A DNA stretch of 64,000 nt. It comes from Weissella thailandensis. GTDB lineage: Bacteria; Bacillota; Bacilli; Lactobacillales; Lactobacillaceae. Below, piece by piece: positions 1-8,328 of the stretch (its first letter is position 1; every line of letters starts with the position of its first letter). The notes beneath the pieces were generated by a model. It made no database searches. It was given only the letters and a program-made list of their open reading frames with translations, and was not told where the DNA came from. The translations under genes and the position numbers were made by a program. The stretch lies in contig NZ_BJEC01000003.1 of the NCBI RefSeq assembly GCF_005405465.1, positions 62,001-126,000 on the forward strand, in the 5' to 3' direction.

Positions 1-1
1 G

Positions 2-127
2 ATTATTTTGAAGGACGGTCGTTTGCTAGCTTATGAATCTGTAGAAAAGATTCGTAAAGAAGAAGGGCTATCATTAGAAAAATACTATACACAGTTGTAT
101 ATCGAAGATAATGGAGGGTGTGAATAA
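2..127 (+). CDS. ABC transporter ATP-binding protein, C-terminal end only
   Basis: The open frame enters from the left edge and ends at a TAA that shares one base with the ATG of the next gene. Only 41 residues are visible. The tail (LSLEKYYTQLY and an acidic end) resembles the C-terminus of ABC-2 type exporter ATPases, which is all that can be compared because Walker and signature motifs lie outside the window. The one-base overlap with a membrane permease supports an ATPase-permease operon. The assignment rests mainly on context. Confidence 0.6.
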   Translation: MILKDGRLLAYESVEKIRKEEGLSLEKYYTQLYIEDNGGCE

Positions 128-837
128 TGTTAACCAACACACGACTCTTTAAAATTTTTGCGAAAGATTCTTTAAATCATAACCTTTTTATCATCGGGGT
201 TGGTGCCATTGTCAGTATTTTTATTTTTATTTGGCAATTATTACCTTTTGTACCGCATGCAGAAATTACCGGCACAATTACACCAACATCGTTTACCGAT
301 CGGTTAGTTATTTATGTGGGGACGTTAGTTATTGGTATTAATTTGATGCTTGGCGCGCGCATGTTTATTTCGGCTGCCAAGTCGTGGAATAAATCAAAAT
401 ACATTTTGTTACCTGCACAAGTTTGGCAAGTAGTTGTTTGGAATTTAATTGCGCGCTTTGTAGTCGGCTTTTTTTCGATGTTTATGACAACCATTGCTTT
501 CTTAGGCCTCGAATGGTTCTTGAATTCCTCATATCATGCGGATATCGTGGACGTTTTGACGTCGATTCCGATGTCCGAAATTGGTATGGCGTTTGATGCG
601 ACGATTGCCCTTTATTTGTTTGTTAATTTAGCAGTGGTTACAAATAATTGGTTAATGGGATTCGTTAGTGATAAGTGGCAGCAACGAGTCAAAGTATTAG
701 GATTGATTACGATGATTTTTATCATGGGCTATGCAATTTCCTGGGTACCAGATAATGGGGTTGCTGATATAATTGTTGATATTATCATGTTTGGACTAAT
801 TTGGTATTTGCTCAGATATCATAATGAAGCAAAATAA
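127..837 (+). CDS. ABC transporter membrane (permease) protein
   Basis: A 236-residue, very hydrophobic protein with about six predicted membrane segments, including ones near residues 19-41, 62-80, 102-128, 155-175 and 190-230. There is no signal peptide or enzymatic motif. It is translationally coupled to the preceding ATPase tail (TAATG junction, GGAGGG ribosome site just upstream), so it is probably the membrane half of a two-gene exporter. The substrate cannot be told from sequence. A rho-independent terminator follows at once, making this the last gene of its operon. Confidence 0.7.
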   Translation: MLTNTRLFKIFAKDSLNHNLFIIGVGAIVSIFIFIWQLLPFVPHAEITGTITPTSFTDRLVIYVGTLVIGINLMLGARMFISAAKSWNKSKYILLPAQVWQVVVWNLIARFVVGFFSMFMTTIAFLGLEWFLNSSYHADIVDVLTSIPMSEIGMAFDATIALYLFVNLAVVTNNWLMGFVSDKWQQRVKVLGLITMIFIMGYAISWVPDNGVADIIVDIIMFGLIWYLLRYHNEAK

Positions 838-844
838 TAAAAAT

Positions 845-873
845 AAAGGTCGGGACATTTTGTCCCGACCTTT
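845..873 (+). terminator. rho-independent terminator
   Basis: The stem AAAGGTCGGGACA / TGTCCCGACCTTT with a short TTT loop is followed by T residues. It belongs to a family of terminators in this window that share a GGGACA/TGTCCC stem. Confidence 0.85.
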
Positions 874-898
874 TAAATTGCACAAGTTCTTGTTATAA

Positions 899-1066
899 CC
901 AGCTTCAAAGCGATTTTTGTCACGCTCTGTATAAACGCGTTCCAAAAATCTGAAGCTTCAATGTAACGAAATTTGTGCCATTCCTGTCCTACGCTGCGCT
1001 ACGGCCAAAAATGCCACAAACCACGTTACACACCAGCTTCAAACCAATTTTTGTCACGCTCTCTGT
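899..1066 (+). repeat. intergenic hairpin repeat, copy 1 (with duplicated right end)
   Basis: Shares long blocks with the segments at 19319-19476 (inverted) and 50724-50905: ATAAACGCGTTCCAAAA, ATGTAACG, GGCCAAAAATG, CGTTACA, CAGCTTCAAA and TTTTTGTCACGCTCT. The inner part folds on itself: TGTAACG..ATTTGTG.CATT near 962-982 is complementary to AATG.CACAAA..CGTTACA near 1010-1030. The right-end module (AGCTTCAAA..TTTTTGTCACGCTCT) occurs twice, at 901-927 and 1034-1062. The repeat stops right at the stop codon of the next gene. Confidence 0.75.
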
Positions 1067-1749
1067 TAATGGCTGATTTTAATATTATTAAGTTTATGGT
1101 CGAGGTGGCTGAAGACGTGGTGGTCAGCGTAACCGACGAACATACCTTGTAAGAAAAATGAAAATAGGGTACCGATGTTGATGGCAGTTATCTTGCCTGA
1201 AAATGCCCAAGCAAGTAATGAAATCAACATTGGGAATGAGAAGTTGATGATTTGAGAAATTGCCGCATTGCCTTTAAAGAACATAAATCGCGTTAGATTT
1301 GTCAAATCATCAATTGGATGAAGAATGAATTGCAATCGTTGGGTAATTGATACCCCAAAACCAATACTGATAATCCCAAGGAAATCAATAACGATTCGCC
1401 AAGCAAGGGGGAAAGTTTCAAGAACAGCTAGACGCGTTGAAACAATTCCGATAATCCCGCTGAAAGCAACCACGAAGATAATATTACCAATGACGTGTGG
1501 CCAGTCGATACTGCGTTGCAAGATGCAGACCAACGTTGCGGCTAAAACACCATAAAAGAATAAAAATGTACTAATTGATGTGCCCGTAACATTGGCAAGA
1601 TTGGCTGCAGATGCGGTCCAAGGGGCTGAACCCATGTTAGTCGCAACTGTAATACCATTGCCAAATGTATTAAAAAGTAGTCCTGCTAGAAAATAGATGA
1701 CGATTTCATGTGAAGATAGTCGCCGAAGATGCCCGTGTTCGTTATACAT
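1066..1749 (-). CDS. YczE/YitT-type integral membrane protein
   Basis: A 227-residue protein with about five to six membrane helices (for example residues 16-36, 60-78, 86-104, 118-136, 160-182, 190-206). The N-terminal half carries NTFGNGITVATNMGSAPW, which resembles the conserved start of the YczE/YyaS/YitT family of uncharacterised membrane proteins. The start at 1749 has an AGAGG ribosome site. It is a single gene with no partner. The 3' end touches the hairpin repeat, so no separate terminator is visible. The function is not known; in Bacillus some relatives affect surfactin or transport, which should not be assumed here. Confidence 0.6.
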   Translation of the reverse strand: MYNEHGHLRRLSSHEIVIYFLAGLLFNTFGNGITVATNMGSAPWTASAANLANVTGTSISTFLFFYGVLAATLVCILQRSIDWPHVIGNIIFVVAFSGIIGIVSTRLAVLETFPLAWRIVIDFLGIISIGFGVSITQRLQFILHPIDDLTNLTRFMFFKGNAAISQIINFSFPMLISLLAWAFSGKITAINIGTLFSFFLQGMFVGYADHHVFSHLDHKLNNIKISH

Positions 1750-1892
1750 AAAATACCTCTAGAATAAATAACCTTAGTTTTCATTCTAACAAACTTTTGG
1801 TGAAGTGATTGATGAGTTTTGAAGGAATACTGTTGTTCAGCGAGTGCCCGACAACATATCTAGTCGTTTCTTATTGTCAGGTGGTTTTTGTA

Positions 1893-1922
1893 TTGTTCGG
1901 GAAAAATCTATTAAAGTTCGCT
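1893..1922 (+). promoter_or_regulatory. two PurBox-like sites upstream of the purine permease
   Basis: TTGTTCGGG at 1893-1901 and AAGTTCGCT at 1914-1922 read, on the minus strand, as CGAAC cores flanked by A/T bases. This is the pattern of PurBoxes bound by PurR in Bacillus and Lactococcus. The cores are 21 bp apart, about two helical turns, and the nearer one lies about 80 bp upstream of the likely transcription start. Similar boxes stand upstream of guaD and guaA in this window. Confidence 0.5.
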
Positions 1923-1936
1923 TTTTGCTTGTTTAA

Positions 1937-1993
1937 ATAACCGTTTTACGAAAAAAATCGGATTTTCTTTGATTTTTTACGGTTATCTATAAT
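1937..1993 (+). promoter_or_regulatory. promoter and inverted repeat of the purine permease
   Basis: A TATAAT -10 box lies at 1988-1993. An 8-bp inverted repeat, ATAACCGT (1937-1944) and ACGGTTAT (1979-1986), brackets the region where the -35 box should be. It could be an operator or a DNA hairpin; it does not match a known purine riboswitch. Confidence 0.45.
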
Positions 1994-2046
1994 ACAATAA
2001 GTTGGTTGTTTTAAAATTGAATTATTTATTAAGGGGTCTGATTTAC

Positions 2047-3354
2047 ATGTTTGAGCGTTACTTCAAGCTATCTGAATCAGGAACGTCTGTTAAAACTGAG
2101 CTATTAGCTGGTTTAACAACTTTCCTATCAATGGCTTATATTTTATTCGTTAACCCTTCAGTACTTGGTGCAACAGGTATGGACAAAAATGCTGTCTTTG
2201 TTGCCACAGGTCTAATTGGTGCCATCGCAACCATCTTTATGGGACTTGTTGCTAAGTATCCATTTGCGATTGCTCCCGGACTAGGTATCAATGCTTTCTT
2301 CGCTTACAGTGTTGTTATTGGTATGGGAATTAAGTGGCAAACTGCTTTGGCAGGAGTCTTTGTTGCCGGTGTGATTTTCTGGCTTTTGACGGTTTTCAAA
2401 ATTCGTGAAACCATCATTAATGCCATTCCGGCTGACTTAAAAGCAGCTATTGCTGGTGGTATTGGATTCTTCATTGCGATGATCGGATTAGTTGACGGTG
2501 GCTTGATTGCTGCTGACAAATCAACCATTATTGGTTGGGGTGATTGGAGTGATCCTAAGGTCATGCTAACAATTGTCGGTGTGTTAATTTCCTTCGCGCT
2601 ATATGCACGTAAGGTGCCAGGAGCTATCTTTATCGGAATGGTTGCAACTTCAATTATCGGTTTGGTGACAGGACTAATTCCAATGCCTTCATCAATCGTT
2701 TCAGGTGTTCCAAGTTTGGCACCAACTTTTGGTCAAGCTATTTTCGGTTTGCAGGATGTGTTTACCTGGCAGATGATACCGGTTATCCTGACGTTTTTGC
2801 TAGTTGCATTCTTTGATACTGCTGGTTCGCTAATCGGAATTGCACGTTCTGGTGGATACTTGGTCAACAATGAATTACCACGTGCCGGAAAAGCATTGAT
2901 GGCTGATGCTATTGGTATGCTGGGTGGTTCACTATTGGGAACATCACCAACAACGGCCTATGTTGAATCATCAACGGGTATTGCTGTTGGTGGTCGTACC
3001 GGATTAACATCACTATTTACTGGACTATTCTTGCTATTGTCATTGTTCTTCTCACCATTGCTAGTTGTTGTGACATCTAATGTGACAGCATCAGCATTGA
3101 TTATCGTTGGTGTTTTGATGGCAAGTAATTTGTCCGAAGTTGATTGGAAAGATTTCCCAATTGCTGCGGCATCATTCTTAACAGTTTTGGGGATGCCATT
3201 GTCATACTCAATTTCTGATGGTATCGCATTAGGATTTATCGTTTATCCATTGTTGATGCTAGTTACAGGACGTGGTAAGAAAGTCCACCCAATTATGTAC
3301 GCCTTGGGCATAACGTTTATCATATTCGTTATTATCTTACAGACAAATGGTTAA
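2047..3354 (+). CDS. pbuG: adenine/guanine/hypoxanthine permease, AzgA (PbuG/PbuO) family
   Basis: A 435-residue membrane protein starting MFERYFKLSESGTSVKTE, the usual N-terminus of AzgA-type purine permeases. It has about 12 helices and family blocks such as GLTTFLSMAYILFVNP (residues 19-34), AIAPGLGINAFFAY, and FFDTAGSLIG (about residues 257-266). Length is normal for the family. An in-frame TTG start exists at 2002, but the ATG at 2047 has the AAGGGG ribosome site and fits homologues. The gene is monocistronic, with PurBox-like sites upstream and a terminator downstream. It imports purine bases with protons; the exact base preference cannot be told. It complements guaD and the second, broken purine permease at 43.2-44.5 kb. 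Confidence 0.88.
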   Translation: MFERYFKLSESGTSVKTELLAGLTTFLSMAYILFVNPSVLGATGMDKNAVFVATGLIGAIATIFMGLVAKYPFAIAPGLGINAFFAYSVVIGMGIKWQTALAGVFVAGVIFWLLTVFKIRETIINAIPADLKAAIAGGIGFFIAMIGLVDGGLIAADKSTIIGWGDWSDPKVMLTIVGVLISFALYARKVPGAIFIGMVATSIIGLVTGLIPMPSSIVSGVPSLAPTFGQAIFGLQDVFTWQMIPVILTFLLVAFFDTAGSLIGIARSGGYLVNNELPRAGKALMADAIGMLGGSLLGTSPTTAYVESSTGIAVGGRTGLTSLFTGLFLLLSLFFSPLLVVVTSNVTASALIIVGVLMASNLSEVDWKDFPIAAASFLTVLGMPLSYSISDGIALGFIVYPLLMLVTGRGKKVHPIMYALGITFIIFVIILQTNG

Positions 3355-3355
3355 T

Positions 3356-3371
3356 TGTTTCATGTGAAACA
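3356..3371. other. parS-like site 1
   Basis: The 16-mer TGTTTCATGTGAAACA differs by one central base from the ParB-binding consensus TGTTTCACGTGAAACA. It sits between the permease stop codon and its terminator. Six related sites occur elsewhere in the window. Confidence 0.55.
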
Positions 3372-3404
3372 AAAAAGTCGGGACATTTTGTCCCGACTTT
3401 TTTA
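3371..3404 (+). terminator. rho-independent terminator
   Basis: AAAAAAGTCGGGACA / TGTCCCGACTTTTTT with a short TTT loop. Symmetric A and T tracts would let it work on both strands, serving the purine permease and the convergent dehydrogenase at 3442. Confidence 0.9.
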
Positions 3405-3441
3405 TATGGAAAAACATTATAAAACAGATTAAAGTTGTTTG

Positions 3442-4437
3442 TTAATTGAGCTCATGCTCGCTGGTGCCGCCGTTGATAATAGTTAGCATATCCTTCATAG
3501 AAATATCGACCATATTGCGAATAGCATTGTCAGTGTAAAAACCAATATGTGGAGTAATAATTGCATTTGGCAATGTCAAAATTGTCTTCAAGTAATCATT
3601 TTCAAAAGGCTTTTCTGAAAAGTCATCACTAAATATATTGGCTTCGCCTTCAATAGTATCTAGTCCAGCAGCTGTAATCTCATGATTTTGCAAAGCAGCA
3701 ATTAGCGCTGGTGTATACACGACACCTCCACGAGAAGCATTAATAAAAATAGCACTTGGCTTCATTTTTTTGAATACACTCTCATCAAACAGATGGTAAG
3801 TGCTCTCTAATAATGGCGTATGGGTCGTCACAATATCGGCTTCTTTGTACACGGTCTCGTGATCAACATAATCTAAAATACTATTGAGCTCCGGACGGTG
3901 GATAGGGTCAGCTGCAATGACGGTTGCGCCTAATGCTTTGAAAATTCGAGCGACTTCACTACCAATCTTACCAGCACCAATAATACCAACTGTTAGATCA
4001 TGAATTTCACGGGCTTGTAGACCTTCCCAGGTAAAGTTGTATGATTGCTCGCGACTTTGTGCGACATGGAGATGGCGTAGCAGCCACATAGTTTGGGCCA
4101 AAACCATTTCAGATACTGAACGTGGTGAATAAGCAGGAACATTTGTGACTTTTAATTGATTTTGAGTAGCTAAATCCAAGTTGATCGTGTCATAACCAGT
4201 AATACGTAATGTAATTTGCTTAATACCAAATTCATGTAATTTTTGGTACACGATGGGATCGTCAATTAGATTATCCTGCTCGGTAGAAATGCCGTCATAT
4301 CCCTTGGCTAAATCGACTGTATCAGGGTTTAACGTGACTTTATTAGAGTCTACCTCCACATCTGGATGAGTTTTTAGCCATTCTTTGATAGCAATTTCTT
4401 CATCATCCATGATGTTATACAGTAAAACCTTTTTCAT
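3442..4437 (-). CDS. D-2-hydroxyacid dehydrogenase (D-lactate / D-hydroxyisocaproate type)
   Basis: A 331-residue NAD-dependent enzyme that reversibly reduces a 2-oxo acid to its D-2-hydroxy acid in the cytoplasm. The Rossmann motif GIIGAGKIGSEVARIF is at residues 151-166. The catalytic triad matches family spacing: R236 (NASRGG), E264 (DTIEGE) and H297 (TPHIGFYTDNA). The C-terminal block after H297 is typical of the D-LDH/D-HicDH branch. The start has an AGGGAGA site. It lies 31 bp behind an aminotransferase on the same strand, so the pair can convert an amino acid into a hydroxy acid through its 2-oxo acid. It is a paralogue of the enzyme at 18326-19315. Substrate is uncertain: lactate, phenyllactate or hydroxyisocaproate. 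Confidence 0.85.
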   Translation of the reverse strand: MKKVLLYNIMDDEEIAIKEWLKTHPDVEVDSNKVTLNPDTVDLAKGYDGISTEQDNLIDDPIVYQKLHEFGIKQITLRITGYDTINLDLATQNQLKVTNVPAYSPRSVSEMVLAQTMWLLRHLHVAQSREQSYNFTWEGLQAREIHDLTVGIIGAGKIGSEVARIFKALGATVIAADPIHRPELNSILDYVDHETVYKEADIVTTHTPLLESTYHLFDESVFKKMKPSAIFINASRGGVVYTPALIAALQNHEITAAGLDTIEGEANIFSDDFSEKPFENDYLKTILTLPNAIITPHIGFYTDNAIRNMVDISMKDMLTIINGGTSEHELN

Positions 4438-4468
4438 TAAATATCTCCCTTATCTATGCTAATTAAAT

Positions 4469-5617
4469 CTAAAATGATAGCTTTGAAAAAGCAACCACTG
4501 CTTTTTCAAGTGTCGCCATGTCTTGTGTAACCGCAATGCGAATATAGCCTTTGCCAGCTTCACCAAATGCCTGACCAGGGATAACTAGTACACCAGTTTT
4601 TTCAAGTAAATAATTGCTGAATGCAACGTCATCCATACCAGTAGCAGAAATGTCAGCGAAAAGATAAATGCTACCAGCAACTGGTAGAATCTTTAGCCAA
4701 GGTAGTTTATTTAATTCAGTTGTCACGTATTCTAAACGTTCACCAAATTGTGCTTTTAATGCGGGTGTGATTTTGTCAATATGTTGCAAACCATACGCAC
4801 CAGCTGCTTGTGAAATGCTTGGGGCTGAAAAATCAATCCCTTCATTGAGCAGGCCAGCAGCGGCAATTACATCTGCAGGCCCAATCAAGTATCCAATTCT
4901 AAAGCCGGTCATGGCAAATACTTTTGACAAAGAACCGGCTACCAAAGTATGCTCAGGAGCAAGCGATTCCAACGGAACGAAATCGCTGTCGTCGTAGACA
5001 AATGGCCAATACACTTCGTCAGCAAGTAGATAGAAGTCATGTTCTTTAGCTAAATCAGCCAGTGCTTGTAAAGTTTCTTGATCATAGACAGCACCGGTCG
5101 GATTGTTAGGTGTATTAACTAAGATGGCTTTCGTTTTGTCTGTAATAGCTGCAGCGATATCTTCCTTGGTTGGTTGGAAGTTGTTTTCAGCTTTGCAGTT
5201 AACGACAACAACTTTAGCGTGATGGGCCTCAATTTGTACTTCATAAGGTGAAAAGTAAGGTGAGAAGATGATGACCTCATCATCAGGATTGAGGATTGCG
5301 CCAAAAGCTAAAAAGGTTGCATGGCCAGCGCCGACAGTAGCCCGGACGTTTTCTTTAGCATAGGTTAGATTAAAATTCTTTTGATAAAAATTGATAATCG
5401 CATCAAGATATTCTGGATCACCATCGCTAGCGGTGTAATGTGTTTTTCCCGCTGTTAAAGCATCTTTAGCAGCATTTAGAATTGGTTCAGGTGTAATCAT
5501 GTCTGGATCACCAATTGATAGATTGATGACATCAGTCATTAATGCTGCGTTCTTACCAATATCAGACATGATATTGGCGGCTGGATTTTGAAATAAATTA
5601 GAAAGGCTACGTGCCAT
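4469..5617 (-). CDS. class I/II PLP-dependent aminotransferase
   Basis: A 382-residue fold-type I aminotransferase. Visible family blocks include NLSIGDPD (about residues 32-39), NTPNNPTGAVYD (about 165-176), DEVYWPF (about 200-206), the PLP-lysine segment GSLSKVFAMTGFRIGY (lysine near residue 231) and a C-terminal GYIRIAVT with the substrate-carboxylate arginine. ATG at 5617 is preferred over an upstream ATG (5641) because GGGGGA stands just before it and homologues begin near MARSLSNLF. It is the first gene of a two-gene operon with the D-2-hydroxyacid dehydrogenase. Its amino acid specificity cannot be read from sequence; the partner suggests an aromatic or branched-chain substrate. It is a distant paralogue of the protein at 17117. 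Confidence 0.82.
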   Translation of the reverse strand: MARSLSNLFQNPAANIMSDIGKNAALMTDVINLSIGDPDMITPEPILNAAKDALTAGKTHYTASDGDPEYLDAIINFYQKNFNLTYAKENVRATVGAGHATFLAFGAILNPDDEVIIFSPYFSPYEVQIEAHHAKVVVVNCKAENNFQPTKEDIAAAITDKTKAILVNTPNNPTGAVYDQETLQALADLAKEHDFYLLADEVYWPFVYDDSDFVPLESLAPEHTLVAGSLSKVFAMTGFRIGYLIGPADVIAAAGLLNEGIDFSAPSISQAAGAYGLQHIDKITPALKAQFGERLEYVTTELNKLPWLKILPVAGSIYLFADISATGMDDVAFSNYLLEKTGVLVIPGQAFGEAGKGYIRIAVTQDMATLEKAVVAFSKLSF

Positions 5618-5796
5618 GTGAAATCCCCCATGAATTCTCATTTTATTTTAATTACATTATACATTTTTTTAGTGTCTTGTGCGAAGGATTTTTTAAAAAT
5701 ATACACAAAATTTGTATTTTAATACATCGGAGGGAAGACATAATTAGTTCATTATTTATTCGTAATAATAGCTAAATTAATTGAAGAGCTTTTCGT

Positions 5797-5816
5797 TGTA
5801 ACCGCTTTCTTATAAT
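5797..5816 (+). promoter_or_regulatory. cre-like site overlapping the promoter of the secreted epimerase
   Basis: TGTAACCGCTTTCT at 5797-5810 matches the catabolite-responsive element consensus TGWAANCGNTNWCA except for the last base. It directly abuts a TATAAT -10 box at 5811-5816. A CcpA dimer here would block RNA polymerase, so glucose repression is likely. Confidence 0.65.
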
Positions 5817-5864
5817 GTTAAATTAGTGATGTTTAAAACAAGCTTAAGAAAGGACGTGGTTGTA

Positions 5865-7016
5865 ATGAGTCATAATAACGGGTTGGTAAAAACTGTCGTG
5901 GCTAGTTTATCTCTATGCTTAGGGCTGGGTGTTAGCCAGGTTATTACTAACGACAAAGTTTTTGCTGAGGATACAGATAATAATGGTTCGGTTGAGAAAT
6001 TTGATAAATATAAAGGACATCAGGTCTATGAATACTCTGTTCAAAACAAATCGGGATTGAAAATCTCTGTTTTGAATCAAGGTGGGACCTTGCATGGTAT
6101 CTATGTACCTAATGGTAATGATGACAAGCAAAATATTTTATTGTCTTTCAAACATACCAAGCAGTACTACAGTAAGAATGCGCAAGCACTTTATGTTGGA
6201 CAGCAAATTGGGCCAGTTGGAAACCGTATTCGCAATGGTGAATTTAAGCTGAATGGCAAGAAGGTTTCTGTACCAACGAATGAAAATGGCAATACGTTAC
6301 ATAGTGGTGATCATGGTTTCAATTCTGTTCGTTGGAAGGGTGAAACCGGTACGTATGAAGGTAATCCAGCAATCACTCTACGGCATACCTTTAGCTCAAA
6401 GTACACTGGCTTCCCTGGTAAAATTCAAGCAACAACCAGGTACGTTGTGACTGATGACAATCAAGTTAAGGTACTGATGAGTGCTAAGAGTGATAAGAAT
6501 ACCGTTTTCGATCCGACAATTCACGCGTACTTTAACTTAGGTCAGGAAAAGACAATTAAAAATCAGGAATTGACGATGAATTCAACGCAACGACTGAAGT
6601 TGAATAAAGAAAAGGTGCCAACTGGTAAATTGCTTGATAACAAGGGGGCTTATGACTTCTCTGAGGCTAAACCACTGAAGGACCATCTTGATCCGTTGAT
6701 GAGTACCAAGGAGCAAGGGTTTGATACGATGTTCAAGGTTAATCCAGATAAAGACAAGCAAATTGCCAAGTTATCTGACCCAAAAACTGATCGTTCAGTG
6801 ACCTTCTTATCAGAACGTAATGGATTGGTGGTCTATTCGGGTAATGCTATCGACAAGAAGTTAACATTTGAATCTGGAAAGGGTCATCAGCATGCGGCTA
6901 TTGCGCTGGAGCCACAAACGCTACCTGATGCAGTCAATCACCCAAGTTTTGGAGATGTTTCACTAAAATCAGGTGATACCAAGACCAAGGAAATTACTTA
7001 TCAGATTGATTATTAG
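5865..7016 (+). CDS. secreted aldose 1-epimerase (galactose mutarotase family)
   Basis: A 383-residue protein with a signal peptide: a hydrophobic stretch at about residues 8-26 (VVASLSLCLGLGVSQVI) and a likely cleavage after FAED. The mature part is a galactose mutarotase-like beta-sandwich. Visible blocks are VGQQIGPVGNRIRNGEF, NTLHSGDHGFNS (conserved H) and HAYFNLG (conserved H), followed by the C-terminal ALEPQTLPDAVNHP with the catalytic E. It would interconvert alpha and beta anomers of sugars outside the cell; most epimerases are cytoplasmic, so export is unusual. ATG 5865 has AGAAAGGA upstream; a GTG at 5826 also lies in frame. A cre-like site overlaps its promoter. The exact sugar is unknown. 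Confidence 0.82.
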   Translation: MSHNNGLVKTVVASLSLCLGLGVSQVITNDKVFAEDTDNNGSVEKFDKYKGHQVYEYSVQNKSGLKISVLNQGGTLHGIYVPNGNDDKQNILLSFKHTKQYYSKNAQALYVGQQIGPVGNRIRNGEFKLNGKKVSVPTNENGNTLHSGDHGFNSVRWKGETGTYEGNPAITLRHTFSSKYTGFPGKIQATTRYVVTDDNQVKVLMSAKSDKNTVFDPTIHAYFNLGQEKTIKNQELTMNSTQRLKLNKEKVPTGKLLDNKGAYDFSEAKPLKDHLDPLMSTKEQGFDTMFKVNPDKDKQIAKLSDPKTDRSVTFLSERNGLVVYSGNAIDKKLTFESGKGHQHAAIALEPQTLPDAVNHPSFGDVSLKSGDTKTKEITYQIDY

Positions 7017-7060
7017 CAGAGTTATGTGAGATAAACTACCGGCAAATTAAAAAAATATTT

Positions 7061-7102
7061 TTTGAGATTGGGACATCGATTTTGTTTCAGTCTCTTTTTT
7101 AA
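7061..7102 (+). terminator. rho-independent terminator (imperfect stem)
   Basis: GAGATTGGGAC and GTTTCAGTCTC pair with several G-U bonds, followed by TTTTTT. It closes the epimerase gene and is a decayed member of the shared GGGACA terminator family. Confidence 0.7.
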
Positions 7103-7188
7103 TATATAAAAAGACGTTCATTATCCCGTAACCGTTAAATAAGGGTATTTATGGGGGAATGACGTCTTAAATCAATGCTATGAAAATT

Positions 7189-8150
7189 TTAAGGGTTAAC
7201 AATAAACTTTGCTGGCTGGTCATTATCTACTAACACAACATTATCAGCGACAATTTTAGCCATTGCGTCACGTGCTTCGACAGTAGCATTACCAACATGC
7301 GGTGTTAGAATGACGTTTTTAAGAATCTTAAAGCCATCGTCAACTTCAGGTTCACGTTCATAGACATCTAGTGCAGCACCTGCAATTTCACCATCTTTAA
7401 GAGCTTGTAATAGTGCAGCTTCATCGATGATTGGACCACGACCGACATTAATAATGTTTGCCGTTGGCTTCATTGCTTTGAAAGCAGCTTCATTAAATTG
7501 ATGATAATTTTCATCTGTTTGAGGTGCATTAATTGAAATAAAGTCACTTGTGGCAATTAATTCATCAAACGGACGATAAGTGACTTTCATTGAACGTTCT
7601 TCAGGATCGACAAAGGGGTACGCTTATAATACTGCACGTGCATCCCCAAAGCATTGGCCTTACGAGCCACGTCACTACCGATGTTACCGAGACCGACAAT
7701 TCCTAGCGTTTTACCAGCGATTTCATGACCTAAGAAGAATAATGGTGCCCAGCCAGGGAAACCATCACGATGCATTTTGTAGTTTCCTTCAACAATACGA
7801 TGACTCAATGCAAGCATTAGACCAATTGTCACCTCAGCAACCGCATTAGTTGAAACGGCGGGGGTGTTTGTGACAGGGATACCTTTTTCTTTAGCATAAG
7901 CAGTATCAATGTTGTTAAAACCAGCGCCAAAGTTAGCAATCAGTTTTAGTTTTGGGGCGGCGTCGATAATTTCACGATCGACCTTAGTTGATAGGGGTGT
8001 GATTAAAAAATCCGCATCACGGACGTTTTCAAGCAATGTTTCATGTGAAACTAAACCGTCACCGTCATAAATTGAAACATCGAACCCGTTATCGGTTAAT
8101 GTTTGTGTAGCCAGTGCGGGTAATTCTGCTGACAGATATGCCTTACTCAT
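7189..8150 (-). pseudogene. D-2-hydroxyacid dehydrogenase (glyoxylate/hydroxypyruvate reductase type), frameshifted
   Basis: Two overlapping frames give one family protein of about 320 residues. The N-terminal part starts MSKAYLSAELP at 8150 (AAGGAGA site) and includes GKTLGIVGLGNIGSDVARKA. The C-terminal part contains NVGRGPIID (catalytic R), YEREPEV (E) and TPHVGNAT (H). The frames join near 7615-7618, where a GGGG run on the plus strand is one base short, so the lesion is a single-base deletion in a homopolymer. All catalytic residues survive, so loss is recent or the base is a sequence error. A cre-like site lies just upstream. It belongs to a different branch from the two D-LDH-like enzymes in the window. 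Confidence 0.82.
8037..8052. other. parS-like site 2 (inside a gene)
   Basis: TGTTTCATGTGAAACT differs from site 1 only in the last base. It lies in the coding sequence of the frameshifted dehydrogenase. Confidence 0.5.
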
Positions 8151-8168
8151 GATTATCTCCTTTCCTTT

Positions 8169-8182
8169 TGATACCGCTTTCA
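8169..8182 (-). promoter_or_regulatory. cre-like site
   Basis: TGATACCGCTTTCA fits TGWAANCGNTNWCA with one mismatch. It is 19 bp upstream of the start codon of the frameshifted dehydrogenase, just ahead of its ribosome site, so catabolite control of that gene is likely. Confidence 0.55.
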
Positions 8183-8248
8183 TTATCTCGCGAATACCGT
8201 TAAAATTCAATTAGGTCGTCATAACTATGAAACTCCAAGAAGAGTTTG

Positions 8249-8278
8249 CAAAATAAAAGACAGCTAGATTAGCTGTCA
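8249..8278 (-). terminator. rho-independent terminator
   Basis: On the minus strand GACAGCTA / TAGCTGTC with a 3-base loop is followed by TTTTATTTT. It ends the transcript of the TIM-like gene. Confidence 0.8.
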
Positions 8279-8291
8279 GGGGTAAATGTTA

Positions 8292-8326
8292 TGGGTGGAT
8301 TCAAAGCGCTACTTGTCACACTCTGT
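8292..8326 (+). repeat. fragment of the intergenic hairpin repeat (right end)
   Basis: The segment TTCAAAGCGCTACTTGTCAC followed by ACTCTG matches the right-end module of the repeat at 901-927 and 50870-50905. Nothing of the left part remains. Confidence 0.55.
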
Positions 8327-8328
8327 CT

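Noticed and set aside
1925-2040. Purine riboswitch before pbuG
   Set aside because: The short leader after the -10 box is too small, and no conserved TATA..AATATGG-type aptamer core is seen.
2002-2046. TTG-initiated N-terminal extension of the purine permease
   Set aside because: The ATG at 2047 has the ribosome site and matches family N-termini; the extension overlaps the predicted transcription start.
4668-4997. 109-residue ORF on the plus strand
   Set aside because: Lies entirely opposite the aminotransferase gene, has no ribosome site and shows biased composition typical of antisense shadows.
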